DNA from: Alternaria dauci
Taxonomy: Eukaryota; Ascomycota; Dothideomycetes; Pleosporales; Pleosporaceae
Assembly (NCBI RefSeq): GCF_042100115.1
Contig: NC_091277.1
Span: 2,418,001 to 2,482,000, forward strand
Length of the DNA: 64,000 bases
Reading direction: 5' to 3'
Below the pieces are notes generated by a model. That model ran no database searches and had not been told where the DNA came from. It saw nothing but the letters and a program-made list of their open reading frames with translations. Positions within the stretch are counted from its first letter, which is position 1. Every line of letters begins with the position of its first letter. Shown piece after piece: positions 55,162 to 64,000 of the stretch. Position numbers and translations under genes: made by a program.

Positions 55162-56141
55162 GATAACAAGGACTGGACAATTCGGCGTCCCGAGAGGAAG
55201 ATAGGAGCAAGAGTCAAGAGTGATTCGAGATGTTGCGTGTGTACAGGAGGTTGGCACTCTGATGTGGTCCGATTAAGCTGCGTGCATAACATGGGTTGCG
55301 CAGTTACCGACCGCGCGCATGTGGTGGCCCGGAGGCGACTCAATATATGGTTCAAGGCTTGTGGAGTGGTTCGGTCCGGATATTGTGTTCACGCTCAAGC
55401 GCGCAGCCTGGATGGAGACGGATCTGAAGACAAAGGGAGAGGACTCACTCTTAAAAGTAGCTACGTTTTCATCAGATGAAGCCCAAGGTTGGCGTCTGCA
55501 GCTGGACACAGCCAACGCGGGCTTGGTCTGGCCACCCTAGATGCTGCGAGCCTCTCAGAATGGTCAGTTTCCGAGCCAAGCGTAGAGTTGTCAAAGCTAG
55601 CCAACCAACTTTCATCGACTTGCTCTCGTGACGCGGGGTCGATAGCTGGAAGGGCCGACAAAGTTTACAGCGGGCAGGGCGCCCGCGTTGTAACATGTTG
55701 CACAAACTGCTCAACTCGATTCACGGCAGATCAAGAACTCTTGGTGTGATGATGGCGATGATGGCGATGATGGCGCTAGGAGGCGGTGCATGTGAAGGGG
55801 TGAGGGATCGGGGGTGGAGACAGTAGGGAAGCTAGGGTCCGTATCGGCGCGCATCATGGTGGGGTAGCGAACTGGTAAATCGAACGTCTGTTTCGCATTA
55901 AATACCTTGGTATGAACCTCTTGGTTTACATCCTGGGGTCTTGGGAGTTTGCTAAGTTCCCGTCTTACCAGACACGCGTCCGGATTGCGCGTGCCTCCCG
56001 AGGTCGCTCAGCCAGACGACTGACCTGAGTGTGTCGGACACACTATCGAGATATATTCAGACGGGAATCGTGATGTGTTTTGCAGGTGAGTTGATGGCTC
56101 AAGGCTAGATAGCCTTGAGAGCAGATGTTCGCATGTGGTTG
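55162..56141. other. Intergenic, no gene recognised
   Basis: The left end is the RING gene promoter. A 9-bp tandem repeat (GATGATGGC) occurs three times at about 55748-55778. No supported gene. Confidence 0.5.
55748..55778. repeat. 9-bp tandem repeat (GATGATGGC)
   Basis: Three near-exact copies. Isolated minisatellite in non-coding sequence. Confidence 0.85.
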
Positions 56142-56468
56142 TCACGTGCTGGGCCTTGGCAGACACGGCGGCTTCCATGAAGGTGGACTCCGTACCATCT
56201 CCTGTACACCAGCACCAGCTTCGGCATCACACATGAGCGTTGGTTCGCATACATGGCGTGGCGTAGTCCTGCAAACCTCAGCCGCAGAGGCGCACCTCCA
56301 TTCGGCCCCGCGGCTCTCTCTTCCGGCACAAACAAGCGAGCTGAAGCTATGGCGCTCAAGGGACGTCTGGACCGGTCTTACCTCGTGCTGGGTGTAACAC
56401 GCTTTGGTCTCCGATGCGCATACGGATATGCCGAAGAAGGCAGGCAGCAGCAATAGGTATCTGCGCAT
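56142..56468 (-). CDS. Tentative small cysteine-rich secreted protein
   Basis: A 108-codon frame starting MRRYLLLLPAFFGISVCA reads like a signal peptide with a cleavage site near residue 18. Seven Cys residues follow in the mature part (for example in SETKACYTQHEV, RCASAAEVCR and TPRHVCEPTLMCD). Against this, a good intron donor (GTAAGA) lies inside the frame after about 29 codons. Also, its start codon is only 62 bp from that of the HET gene on the other strand, which leaves little room for two promoters. It may be a chance frame or an incomplete gene model. The strand and end are uncertain if the intron is used. Confidence 0.25.
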   Translation of the reverse strand: MRRYLLLLPAFFGISVCASETKACYTQHEVRPVQTSLERHSFSSLVCAGRESRGAEWRCASAAEVCRTTPRHVCEPTLMCDAEAGAGVQEMVRSPPSWKPPCLPRPST

Positions 56469-56530
56469 TTCCCGCGCCCCAATGTTTTGACGACATTCCC
56501 TAAATCATCAACCTTTTTTCGCGCGCAAGC

Positions 56531-58507
56531 ATGCCATATCAATACCAACCACTGCCAGTCCTCCGCGACTCAGAAGATGTATACATACGCTTGCTGGAAC
56601 TCCACAGCGGTCCTCCGAGTGGACCAATCACTGGTCGACTGTACACAACATTGTTATCCAAAGCTCCGGCGTTCTATGCTGTCTCGTACTGCTGGGGATC
56701 GCTGACACACAAAGGTACCATCCATATTACGAACGCAGCTCCACCTCGGGACCTAGAGAACGACAATGTTCTCGAGATACCCGCCACGTTGATACCGTTG
56801 CTATATCGGATACGCGGATGGCGTTGGCTGAAAGCACGCACTCTATGGATCGACAGCGTTTGTTTCAACCAGGAAGACAAGGACGAGAAGACTGAAAACG
56901 TACCAAAGATGCGACAAATATACATGAAGGCCGACCTCACTGTGAGCTGGCTGGGGCCAGAAGTTAAGGGAGTAGCAGCAGCTTTCGACTATGCTTCTAA
57001 ATTGGGTACGACATGGAGACGAGAGATGGCCGAACAGGGACAAATCACCCTGACAGCAAAAGAAGCGGAAGAGGAGGATGTGCGCGTCCAGGTCAAAGTG
57101 GGCGATCCAGCACTCGAAACTTTGCTACATCTACTAGACCGACCTTACTTTGAGCGAGCATGGATCGTACAAGAAGTTGTTGTTTCTAGCCGGGTGTGGT
57201 GCATGTGTGGAAGCGCTTTGACGCCCTGGGACTCACTGATAGCTGCGTATATGTATCTGATAACGACCAAGATGTGGCTATGGGAGTTTTACCACGGCAT
57301 TCGTCTACACAACATCGCCCTCTTGAAGATGAGTGAGCTGGACTGGGCAAGCGGCGTCGACCTTGATTGGCCTGGCACACTGCTGAGGCACCGGGTGTGC
57401 TTGGCGAGTGATCCTAGGGACAAGATCTACGCCTTTTATGGTATGAGATGTTCCAAGGCATTGAAAGAGCTGGGGGTCGAGCCAGACTACGAGGAAGCCA
57501 CGACCGTGGAACTAGTCTATACGCGTTTGGCTGCGCGCGCGCTTCACAAGGCACAAGTAGCAGTTCTTCATATCCCTCGTCTTATCGCCACCGCCTGTGA
57601 AGAAAGCGGCCCAAATATTACACCTTACACACTTCCATCATGGGCGCCGGACTGGCGCTGGACGGAAGCAACACCGTTGTCGCTTCTCAATGCCGAGAGG
57701 CTTGCAAGTGACACTAGCTCAGTGCCAGACTACTGTGCCTCCAATGATTCTGTTTTCGAAACCAGGTTCGATCTCAAGGCATGGAACTCACCATCAAACT
57801 CTGCAGAAGACTTGAAGCAGCTGCCCAAGGTGCTCAGGCTGTACGGAGTCACGGTAGCAAAAGTCACCCAGCTCACACCACGCCGTTGGATAACGCGGAA
57901 AGCTTCAATTCGCCAAACCCTGCTCGAACAAGCACGATTACTACAATACAACCAGCAACAAATCCACGAATGGGAAGTTCTCTTCGGAACTCAGCGCGGT
58001 ACAGACGAACTCCAAAAGCGAGCCGTGTATGAGACGTTCATGGCCGGGACGAAGCATTACACCCCAGACGTTAAACTCAGCGCTTCTTTAGCATTTGAGA
58101 AGCGCCAGAATACTCTTCGTTTCCTTCATACATTTCACATTCACGGCTTTCTGGTCTGCTATATTATGGTTGTCTTGGTTGAGCGTGTACTGCGACGCTT
58201 TGGCTGGGTCAATCCTGAAATGCAATTTAGGAACATGGTAGGACCTATGGCAAATCGGAAGGGCGCATTGATGGTGGATTTTGAAGAGCTTGAGACGACA
58301 TACTATGCGCTAGTGCCGAGTATATGTCGGCTGGGAGATCATGTAGTGCTGGTTGGGGGTGTTACGACTCCACTGATATTGCGGAAGAAGGGTGAAGGTA
58401 CGGATGCCACCTGGGAGTTTATTGGCGACTCTTATGTGCATGGGATCATGAAGGGTGAGCTTTGGGAAAAGAGAAAGGGACATCGTGAAGACATGTGGGT
58501 TACCTGA
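56531..58507 (+). CDS. HET-domain (heterokaryon incompatibility) protein
   Basis: Single-exon gene of 658 aa. The HET domain occupies about residues 45-220 with its three conserved blocks: FYAVSYCWGS (48-57), RTLWIDSVCFNQEDKDEK (103-120) with MRQIYMKADLTVSWLG (127-142), and RPYFERAWIVQEVVVS (about 205). Such domains trigger incompatibility-type cell death when two genetically different strains fuse, or belong to wider fungal immune-like systems. The C-terminus has a hydrophobic helix near 540 (HGFLVCYIMVVLVERVLR) and the common closing block with LVPSICRLGDHVVLVGGVTT and YVHGIMKGELWE. No NACHT, ankyrin or WD40 part is fused to it. A partner gene is not evident nearby. An intact, complete copy. 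Confidence 0.93.
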   Translation: MPYQYQPLPVLRDSEDVYIRLLELHSGPPSGPITGRLYTTLLSKAPAFYAVSYCWGSLTHKGTIHITNAAPPRDLENDNVLEIPATLIPLLYRIRGWRWLKARTLWIDSVCFNQEDKDEKTENVPKMRQIYMKADLTVSWLGPEVKGVAAAFDYASKLGTTWRREMAEQGQITLTAKEAEEEDVRVQVKVGDPALETLLHLLDRPYFERAWIVQEVVVSSRVWCMCGSALTPWDSLIAAYMYLITTKMWLWEFYHGIRLHNIALLKMSELDWASGVDLDWPGTLLRHRVCLASDPRDKIYAFYGMRCSKALKELGVEPDYEEATTVELVYTRLAARALHKAQVAVLHIPRLIATACEESGPNITPYTLPSWAPDWRWTEATPLSLLNAERLASDTSSVPDYCASNDSVFETRFDLKAWNSPSNSAEDLKQLPKVLRLYGVTVAKVTQLTPRRWITRKASIRQTLLEQARLLQYNQQQIHEWEVLFGTQRGTDELQKRAVYETFMAGTKHYTPDVKLSASLAFEKRQNTLRFLHTFHIHGFLVCYIMVVLVERVLRRFGWVNPEMQFRNMVGPMANRKGALMVDFEELETTYYALVPSICRLGDHVVLVGGVTTPLILRKKGEGTDATWEFIGDSYVHGIMKGELWEKRKGHREDMWVT

Positions 58508-58738
58508 TTGAGAAGAGGAGTGCACAACATTCACTGAGCTATGACATACGGAACTGCAACGCGGTGGTCGCCACATTCTAATTAACCCCCAGAATTCTAT
58601 CCTAGGCAGCAGTTCTCGCGTCGCGGGTCCGATTTCTGTCCGCCGATTTGCTCTCTGTACTCTCTTCTCTACCTCCGTTCAAATTGCCCGCTCACCACCC
58701 AAACTCTACCAGGGCAGTCTACGGAACATTCATATCAT

Positions 58739-60112
58739 ATGAAGATGTCTCAACCGAAGATTACGACTTTCGCCAACGAGCTGCTTGACAAGATCTTCGC
58801 CTACCTTGTCGACAAGGACGACTGGCGTGCTTTATGCACGACACATCGCAGCTTCACAGCCTCGGGCCAGCGATTTATATTTGGCGATATCGAGATACCT
58901 GCGCAACACAGATCAAGTTCTACGGCGCGTTGCTCACTGCTACTGAGAGCGCTCACAGACTCCCCGCACCTTGTGGAGTTGGTGCAGACCTTACAGATTG
59001 ACTGTTGTCTCGAAGACAACCTCGTACTCGAGCAAGACGCGATCCGCGCTATTCTTGCCAAGATCCAGAGCCTACAGCGCTTGAATGTTTTCATTGTGGA
59101 GCAGCCGGAGTTGCATTTGACGACCGCGTTTACATCATATGATATTGCGTATATGTAAGTCTGCTGTTACATGACATGCGTTGTATAAGAGACTGACCTT
59201 GCTTCCAGGTTGCGAAACCAACCAACTATTAAAGAAATCGTCATCAATTGCCCCGAGCGCCGATTGTACAATGCTAGGGCGCTCTTCACACTCGCATCAG
59301 CCACGACGCTATACGTACGACACAATACCTCTCAACGGATATGCCTAATGTGGTCCAGCGAGGCAGCCAAAAAGATATGGCATGTAAGTTTCGAAAACCT
59401 AAAGAGTATCGACTACGCGCCTATCATTGCACCGATTGCTGCGGCGAAATTTGGCGGTACTCCCAAACCGGAAAAATTACGATTCACATGGTCCACCCGC
59501 GACAGCTTCATTCCGTTCGATGCGTGCATTCAAGGCCTTGTGCAAACCCAACACACGCTAAGGGAACTCACTATTCTGCCCGATACAATCTACGCTGGAA
59601 CTCTCCGAAGTTGGAAAAGCGCGGACTTTAGTACCTTTACTGCTTTGGAGATTCTGCGTGTGCCTGCCCTAGCACTATTCGAGCCAGTATCGTGCTCTAG
59701 CTTAGCCACTGATGATGAACGCACGGTATGGGAGGACAGGGATGATATAACACATCTCCTGCCCCCGAACTTGCGGGAGTTGGAGTTGTGGTTCAAGCAC
59801 CCTGCCGGTATATTCGCAACGGGTTGGAAGTACCTTTCCAAGTTCCAAGAGCTACCCGAGGACGAGAGGATGTTGAGCTTTGGCTGGATACTCGCGCTGC
59901 TTCAGATGCGGAGCTTATGGAAAGTTCGACTGAGCGAGGTTCTTTGCAACCATGTTGCAACTGATGTGGAGCGGACTGGCAGCTGCCCGACGCATAGGCA
60001 TACGCTGCCAGATGCGGTGGGTCGAGCTTTCCGGGAGGCAGAGACGGAGTTGGAGATTGAGGTACTGGAGACAGAAGGGCGGAAGTTGCGCTGTGGGTGT
60101 GAAGGTCACTAG
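58739..60112 (+). CDS. F-box protein
   Basis: Two exons, join(58739-59154, 59209-60112), give 439 aa. Residues about 9-50 form an F-box (ITTFANELLDKIFAYLVDKD, then WRALCTTHRSF), which would bind Skp1 within an SCF ubiquitin ligase. The rest has spaced leucine-rich segments (LVELVQTLQIDCCLEDN, LRELTILPD, ALEILRVPALALF, LPPNLRELELWF) that look like irregular LRRs used for substrate binding. The intron has a GTAAGT donor, CTGAC branch and TTCCAG acceptor. I took the first of two closely spaced in-frame ATGs (58739 and 58745). It has no obvious partner among its neighbours. Confidence 0.88.
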
Positions 60113-60593
60113 GAAGGCAGTGTTGGGATCAGGGTGATACATGCTCGTGGCACTAAGGTTGGACTTTCTGATGGTGCCGCTCTCACCAAAGGACTCTTCA
60201 GGTACCCTGTTTGTATCTCAGGATGAGTTGAGTCTTGGTGAGTCCAGAGACGTGACTGGCAGCTTGTGGTGCTGGGAAGCGATGTGCTTTTTGAATACAT
60301 GAAGATCCGCGTACGAAGTGTGGCGGCAGAGGACTTTACAGAATACTGCGACGCAGATGCTGCGAAACCTGAATTCAGTTGAGCAGTATGAAATTGCTGA
60401 GAATGTTCCACCATAAGATTGATTGAGATACTTCGCCGCTGCGTGTCTGAGTATAGAGATGTTGCCACTGCAGACACCTCCATCAAATCAACGTCACCAC
60501 GTAACTTGCTCACCCAGACTGCATTCTGATATCAGAGTACGAGTGCGCAGACTATGCTCCCGCGCACGATTATTTCGACTTACCGACTTCACG

Positions 60594-60689
60594 AGAACCA
60601 CGGTTTCACGCCGAGAACCCCGGTACAGCGGTGACATGGACAAACTAGGCCCCAGCGAAACAAGACCAAAGCTATACAACAGTCCAGCC
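60594..60689. repeat. Dispersed repeat, copy B
   Basis: The sequence matches copy A at 48445-48533 in the same orientation: GAGAACC-CGGTACA-CGGTGA blocks and an identical AAGCTATACAAC/AGCTATACAAC end, with a variable middle. It lies about 300 bp upstream of the RPB2 start and probably belongs to a non-autonomous repeat family. Confidence 0.65.
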
Positions 60690-60718
60690 GTTCCCTCAAG
60701 CACAACCTAATAATTATT

Positions 60719-60746
60719 ACCGGACTAGGTCTCCTCGAGACCTCCG
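60719..60746. repeat. Inverted repeat (hairpin)
   Basis: ACCGGA and TCCGG flank a shorter perfect inverted pair GGTCTC-CTC-GAGACC. It lies 30 bp after the dispersed-repeat copy and may be part of the same element's end or a separate structure. Confidence 0.55.
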
Positions 60747-60991
60747 GCAATTTACAAGCCTGTGGACGAGCGCACAGAAGAGACGGTGAGGATGCTTGGT
60801 AATTGATCTTCGGGTGGAGTCACACTAGCATAATCACGTGATACGCGGCGGCGCTAAGACCCGCAGCGTTAGCCCGGAACGTCCTTTGGGGAGGCAGTCG
60901 CCGCCGTCGCATCAAGTTCAGCAAGGACTCTACACGTCCGCCTTCACCCACCACCCTTTACTCCCCCGCGCCTAATCATCCAGTCGCGACC

Positions 60992-63900
60992 ATGGCGGAC
61001 CAGTACGAATACGACCCCATGGAAGACGAATACGAGGATGAGGAAAACCGCGTCTTGCCCGAAGACTGCTGGGCGGTCATCAGCTCCTTCTTCGACACAA
61101 AGGGTCTGGTGTCGCAGCAGCTCGACTCGTACGACGAGTTCACGCGCAACACAATCCAGGATATCGTAAAGGAAAACGGTAGCGTCATCCTCGAGCAGAA
61201 CACGCCCTACAACCCCGACGAGGAGGAGAATCCGATTATCAAGCGCCGCTATGAAATCAAATTCGGGCGCGTCTACCTTGCGCGGCCAACACACACCGAA
61301 GGCGACGGCACCACGGTGCAGCTGTATCCCCACGAGGCGCGTCTACGAAATCTTACCTACTCGGGTGCCATGTTGGCGGACATTGAGAACCGAATCATGG
61401 TCGCCCGCGAAGGCCGTGAGCCAGAGGAGGGCGACGACGAGGAGATGGAGGGAGGCTACACAGGCGGGCCATCGCAGATTCGGTGGGAGCGCGAGGACAT
61501 GCCCATGGATGATGGCGCGGCGGCGAGGGTCTTCATCGGAAAGCTGCCCGTCATGTTGCGGTCAGAGCTCTGCCACTTGCGAGCCCAGTCCGACGCAGAC
61601 CTGTTCGCTCTGAACGAGTGTCCTTACGACCAGGGTGGATACTTTGTCATCAACGGCAGTGAAAAGGTGCTTATTGCCCAGGAGCGCAGTGCCGCCAACA
61701 TTGTTCAGGTCTTCCGTAAGAAGCAGGGCCCCATTCCATGGATAGCCGAAATTCGAAGTGCTGTCGAAAAGGGCACCCGGTTGATCTCCTCCTTCAACAT
61801 CAAGTGGGCAGAAAACTCGCTCGCTGGTCCCGGCAAGCGTATCCCCGGTCCCTTCGCATACGCTACCCTCCCATACATCAAGGCGGATGTGCCCATGGCC
61901 ATTGTCTTCCGCGCGCTTGGTATCGTTTCCGACGAGGAAATTCTGAGCCACATCGTTTACGACCGCACCGACACACAAATGCTGGAGCTGTTGAAGCCCA
62001 GTATCGAGGAGGGTTCGGTTGTCCAAGACCGCGAGACTGCTCTCGACTTCATCGCTAAGCGTGGTGCCAACTCTGGTACAAAGGACAGACGTCTCAAGTT
62101 CGCAAGGGACATTATGCAGCGAGAGTTCTTGCCGCACATCTCCCAGAAGGAGGGCCAGGACACACGCAAGGCCTACTTCTTCGGTTACATGATCCACCGC
62201 CTCTTGCAGTGTGTGCTGGGTCGCCGCGACGAGGACGATCGTGATCACTTCGGAAAGAAGCGTTTGGATTTGGCTGGACCCTTGGTTGCCAACTTGTTCC
62301 GTATCCTCTTCCTGAAGCTCACCAAGGACGTATACAAGTACCTCCAGCGATGTGTGGAGAACAACCAGGATTTCAACGTTCAGATGGCTGTCAAGGCCAG
62401 CATCATCACAAACGGCCTGAAATACTCTCTGGCAACAGGAAACTGGGGTGACCAGAAGAAGGCCGCTTCCGCGAAAGCCGGTGTCTCCCAGGTGTTGAAC
62501 CGATACACTTATGCCTCCACACTGTCCCATTTGCGTCGAACAAACACCCCCGTCGGTCGTGATGGAAAGCTGGCCAAGCCGCGACAACTTCACAACTCTC
62601 ATTGGGGTCTCGTCTGCCCTGCCGAGACTCCTGAAGGACAGGCTTGTGGTCTCGTCAAGAATTTGTCTTTGATGTGCTACGTTAGTGTCGGTAGTGACGC
62701 TTCTCCCATCATCGACTTCATGACACAGCGAAACATGCAACTTCTGGAAGAGTACGACCAGAACCAGAACCCCGATGCCACCAAAGTCTTCGTCAACGGT
62801 GTCTGGGTTGGTGTCCATTCCAACGCTCAACAACTTGTCACCGTTGTGCAGGAGCTGCGACGTAACGGAACTCTATCCTACGAGATGAGTCTGATTCGTG
62901 ACATTCGTGACCGAGAGTTCAAGATCTTTACAGATGCTGGCCGTGTCATGAGGCCACTGTTCGTTGTTGAAAACGACATCCGGAAGCCAAACCGCAACCA
63001 CCTCATCTTCACCAAGGAGATCAGTAACAAGCTCAAGCAGGAACAACAAGAGACCAGCACACGACAGGGGTGGAGTCAGGATGAGATTGATTCAGCTACT
63101 TATGGCTGGAGAGGTCTTATTCAAGATGGCGTTGTGGAGTACCTAGACGCCGAAGAGGAGGAGACCGCCATGATAACGTTCTCTCCTGAGGATCTGGAGG
63201 AGTGGCGGGAGATGAAGATGGGCTTGCCTGCGGCGGAGCGATCCACTGAGGGCGAGCACCGTCTCCGACGCCTCAAGCCACTACCAGACCCCCGCATCCA
63301 CGCCTACACTCATTGCGAGATTCATCCGGCCATGATTCTCGGTATCTGTGCCAGTATCATTCCCTTCCCCGATCACAACCAGTCGCCCCGTAACACCTAC
63401 CAATCTGCCATGGGTAAGCAAGCCATGGGTGTCGCCCTTACCAACTTTGCGCTACGCATGGAAACCATGATGAACGTCCTGTACTACCCCCAGAAGCCAC
63501 TGGCAACTACTCGGTCGATGGAGTATCTCAAGTTCCGTGAGCTACCCGCTGGTCAGAACGCCATTGTCGCCATTGCTACATACGGTGGTTACAACCAGGA
63601 AGATTCCGTCATTATGAACCAGAGCAGTATCGATCGTGGACTGTTCAGGAGTTTGTTCTACCGTGCATATACTGAGCAAGAGAAGCGTATTGGTGTCAAC
63701 GTTCTCGAGCAGTTTGAGAAGCCTACCCGTGCCGACACGCTCCGCCTCAAGGGTGGAACATACGACAAGCTTGATGACGATGGTGTTGTTGCGCCTGGTG
63801 TGCGTGTTTCTGGTGATGATATCATCATTGGAAAGACGGCGCCCATTGCGACCGATGCACAGGAGCTTGGCCAGAAGACTACTCTCCATACCAAGCGTGA

Positions 63901-64000
63901 TGTTTCAACGCCACTCCGAAGCACCGAAAACGGTATCGTCGACCAGGTACTCTTCACCACCAACACCGAAGGCCTCCGATTCGTCAAGGTTCGTACGCGA
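60992..64000 (+). CDS. RPB2: RNA polymerase II second-largest subunit RPB2 (partial, 3' end beyond window)
   Basis: One uninterrupted reading frame of 1,003 codons from [20 protein letters not shown] runs off the right edge, about 80% of the usual ~1,260-residue protein. Family landmarks appear in order: [15 protein letters not shown] (fork/lobe), [40 protein letters not shown], and then [35 protein letters not shown] near the metal-binding part and [19 protein letters not shown]. The active-site region and the Zn-binding C-terminus are beyond the window. The stretch 62234-63429 coincides with the fRPB2-5F to 7cR barcode segment commonly used for fungal phylogeny. A long antisense frame in this gene is only a shadow of its codon use. 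Confidence 0.98.
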   Translation, partial: MADQYEYDPMEDEYEDEENRVLPEDCWAVISSFFDTKGLVSQQLDSYDEFTRNTIQDIVKENGSVILEQNTPYNPDEEENPIIKRRYEIKFGRVYLARPTHTEGDGTTVQLYPHEARLRNLTYSGAMLADIENRIMVAREGREPEEGDDEEMEGGYTGGPSQIRWEREDMPMDDGAAARVFIGKLPVMLRSELCHLRAQSDADLFALNECPYDQGGYFVINGSEKVLIAQERSAANIVQVFRKKQGPIPWIAEIRSAVEKGTRLISSFNIKWAENSLAGPGKRIPGPFAYATLPYIKADVPMAIVFRALGIVSDEEILSHIVYDRTDTQMLELLKPSIEEGSVVQDRETALDFIAKRGANSGTKDRRLKFARDIMQREFLPHISQKEGQDTRKAYFFGYMIHRLLQCVLGRRDEDDRDHFGKKRLDLAGPLVANLFRILFLKLTKDVYKYLQRCVENNQDFNVQMAVKASIITNGLKYSLATGNWGDQKKAASAKAGVSQVLNRYTYASTLSHLRRTNTPVGRDGKLAKPRQLHNSHWGLVCPAETPEGQACGLVKNLSLMCYVSVGSDASPIIDFMTQRNMQLLEEYDQNQNPDATKVFVNGVWVGVHSNAQQLVTVVQELRRNGTLSYEMSLIRDIRDREFKIFTDAGRVMRPLFVVENDIRKPNRNHLIFTKEISNKLKQEQQETSTRQGWSQDEIDSATYGWRGLIQDGVVEYLDAEEEETAMITFSPEDLEEWREMKMGLPAAERSTEGEHRLRRLKPLPDPRIHAYTHCEIHPAMILGICASIIPFPDHNQSPRNTYQSAMGKQAMGVALTNFALRMETMMNVLYYPQKPLATTRSMEYLKFRELPAGQNAIVAIATYGGYNQEDSVIMNQSSIDRGLFRSLFYRAYTEQEKRIGVNVLEQFEKPTRADTLRLKGGTYDKLDDDGVVAPGVRVSGDDIIIGKTAPIATDAQELGQKTTLHTKRDVSTPLRSTENGIVDQVLFTTNTEGLRFVKVRTR

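Larger units (their letters stand above)
60113..60991. other. Intergenic and RPB2 promoter with a dispersed-repeat copy
   Basis: Copy B of the dispersed repeat lies at 60594-60689, and a hairpin-like segment with ACCGGA...TCCGG ends and a GGTCTC-CTC-GAGACC core lies at about 60719-60746. The last ~150 bp are the RPB2 leader. No gene was seen. Confidence 0.5.

Noticed and set aside
61562..62833. A 423-codon open frame on the minus strand inside RPB2
   Set aside because: It is fully antisense to a perfectly conserved RPB2 frame and has no domain of its own; it results from codon bias.

Overview
The window is nuclear DNA of a filamentous ascomycete, most probably a dothideomycete of the order Pleosporales. 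Genes are interrupted by many short introns (about 45-100 bp, GTAAGT/GTACGT-type donors, CTNAC-type branch points, CAG/TAG acceptors). The proteins read as typical filamentous fungal orthologues (LaeA, a HET-domain protein, a SomA/Flo8 regulator, a fungal aquaporin with a long N-terminus). In SdhD the residues aligned with known SDHI-resistance sites fall at 123 and 133, the numbering I recall for Alternaria, so a Pleosporaceae-like fungus is my best guess. There is no operon structure. I saw no tRNA, rRNA, CRISPR array or intact transposon.

Left part (1-24 kb) is a dense block of conserved housekeeping genes: U5 snRNP 40K (minus) and TRAPP subunit Bet3 (plus) sharing a 242-bp divergent promoter; a LisH/LUFS-domain SomA/Flo8 regulator; an aquaporin; the F1-ATPase inhibitor IF1; a 14-3-3 protein; mitochondrial processing peptidase beta and succinate dehydrogenase anchor SdhD, which diverge from a 285-bp promoter holding a CCAAT box; a GRAM/DUF3292-type membrane protein; and a choline/amino-acid permease.

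Middle part (24-48 kb) is more accessory: a GFA-fold protein without its usual middle cysteines, a flavin monooxygenase, a PPxY/RG-rich protein of unknown function, an AtuA/DUF1446 enzyme, an F-box-like protein, then the LaeA methyltransferase between two very long gene-free tracts (about 5.0 and 3.8 kb), and an ACR3 arsenite exporter. The gene-free tracts carry simple repeats, homopolymers and a 21-bp tandem repeat.

Right part (48-64 kb) holds small hypothetical genes, an SREBP-type bHLH factor, a membrane RING-H2 ubiquitin ligase, a HET-domain protein, an F-box protein and the first 1,003 codons of RPB2, which runs off the right edge. Two copies of an approximately 90-bp dispersed repeat lie near 48.5 and 60.6 kb.

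No new multi-gene system is evident. The regions most worth a second look are the LaeA locus and its flanks, the shared promoter of the two mitochondrial genes, the unassigned PPxY/RG protein, the odd GFA protein and the dispersed repeat. All exon boundaries were worked out by eye from splice signals and protein continuity; for each spliced gene the exon lengths add up to a whole number of codons.
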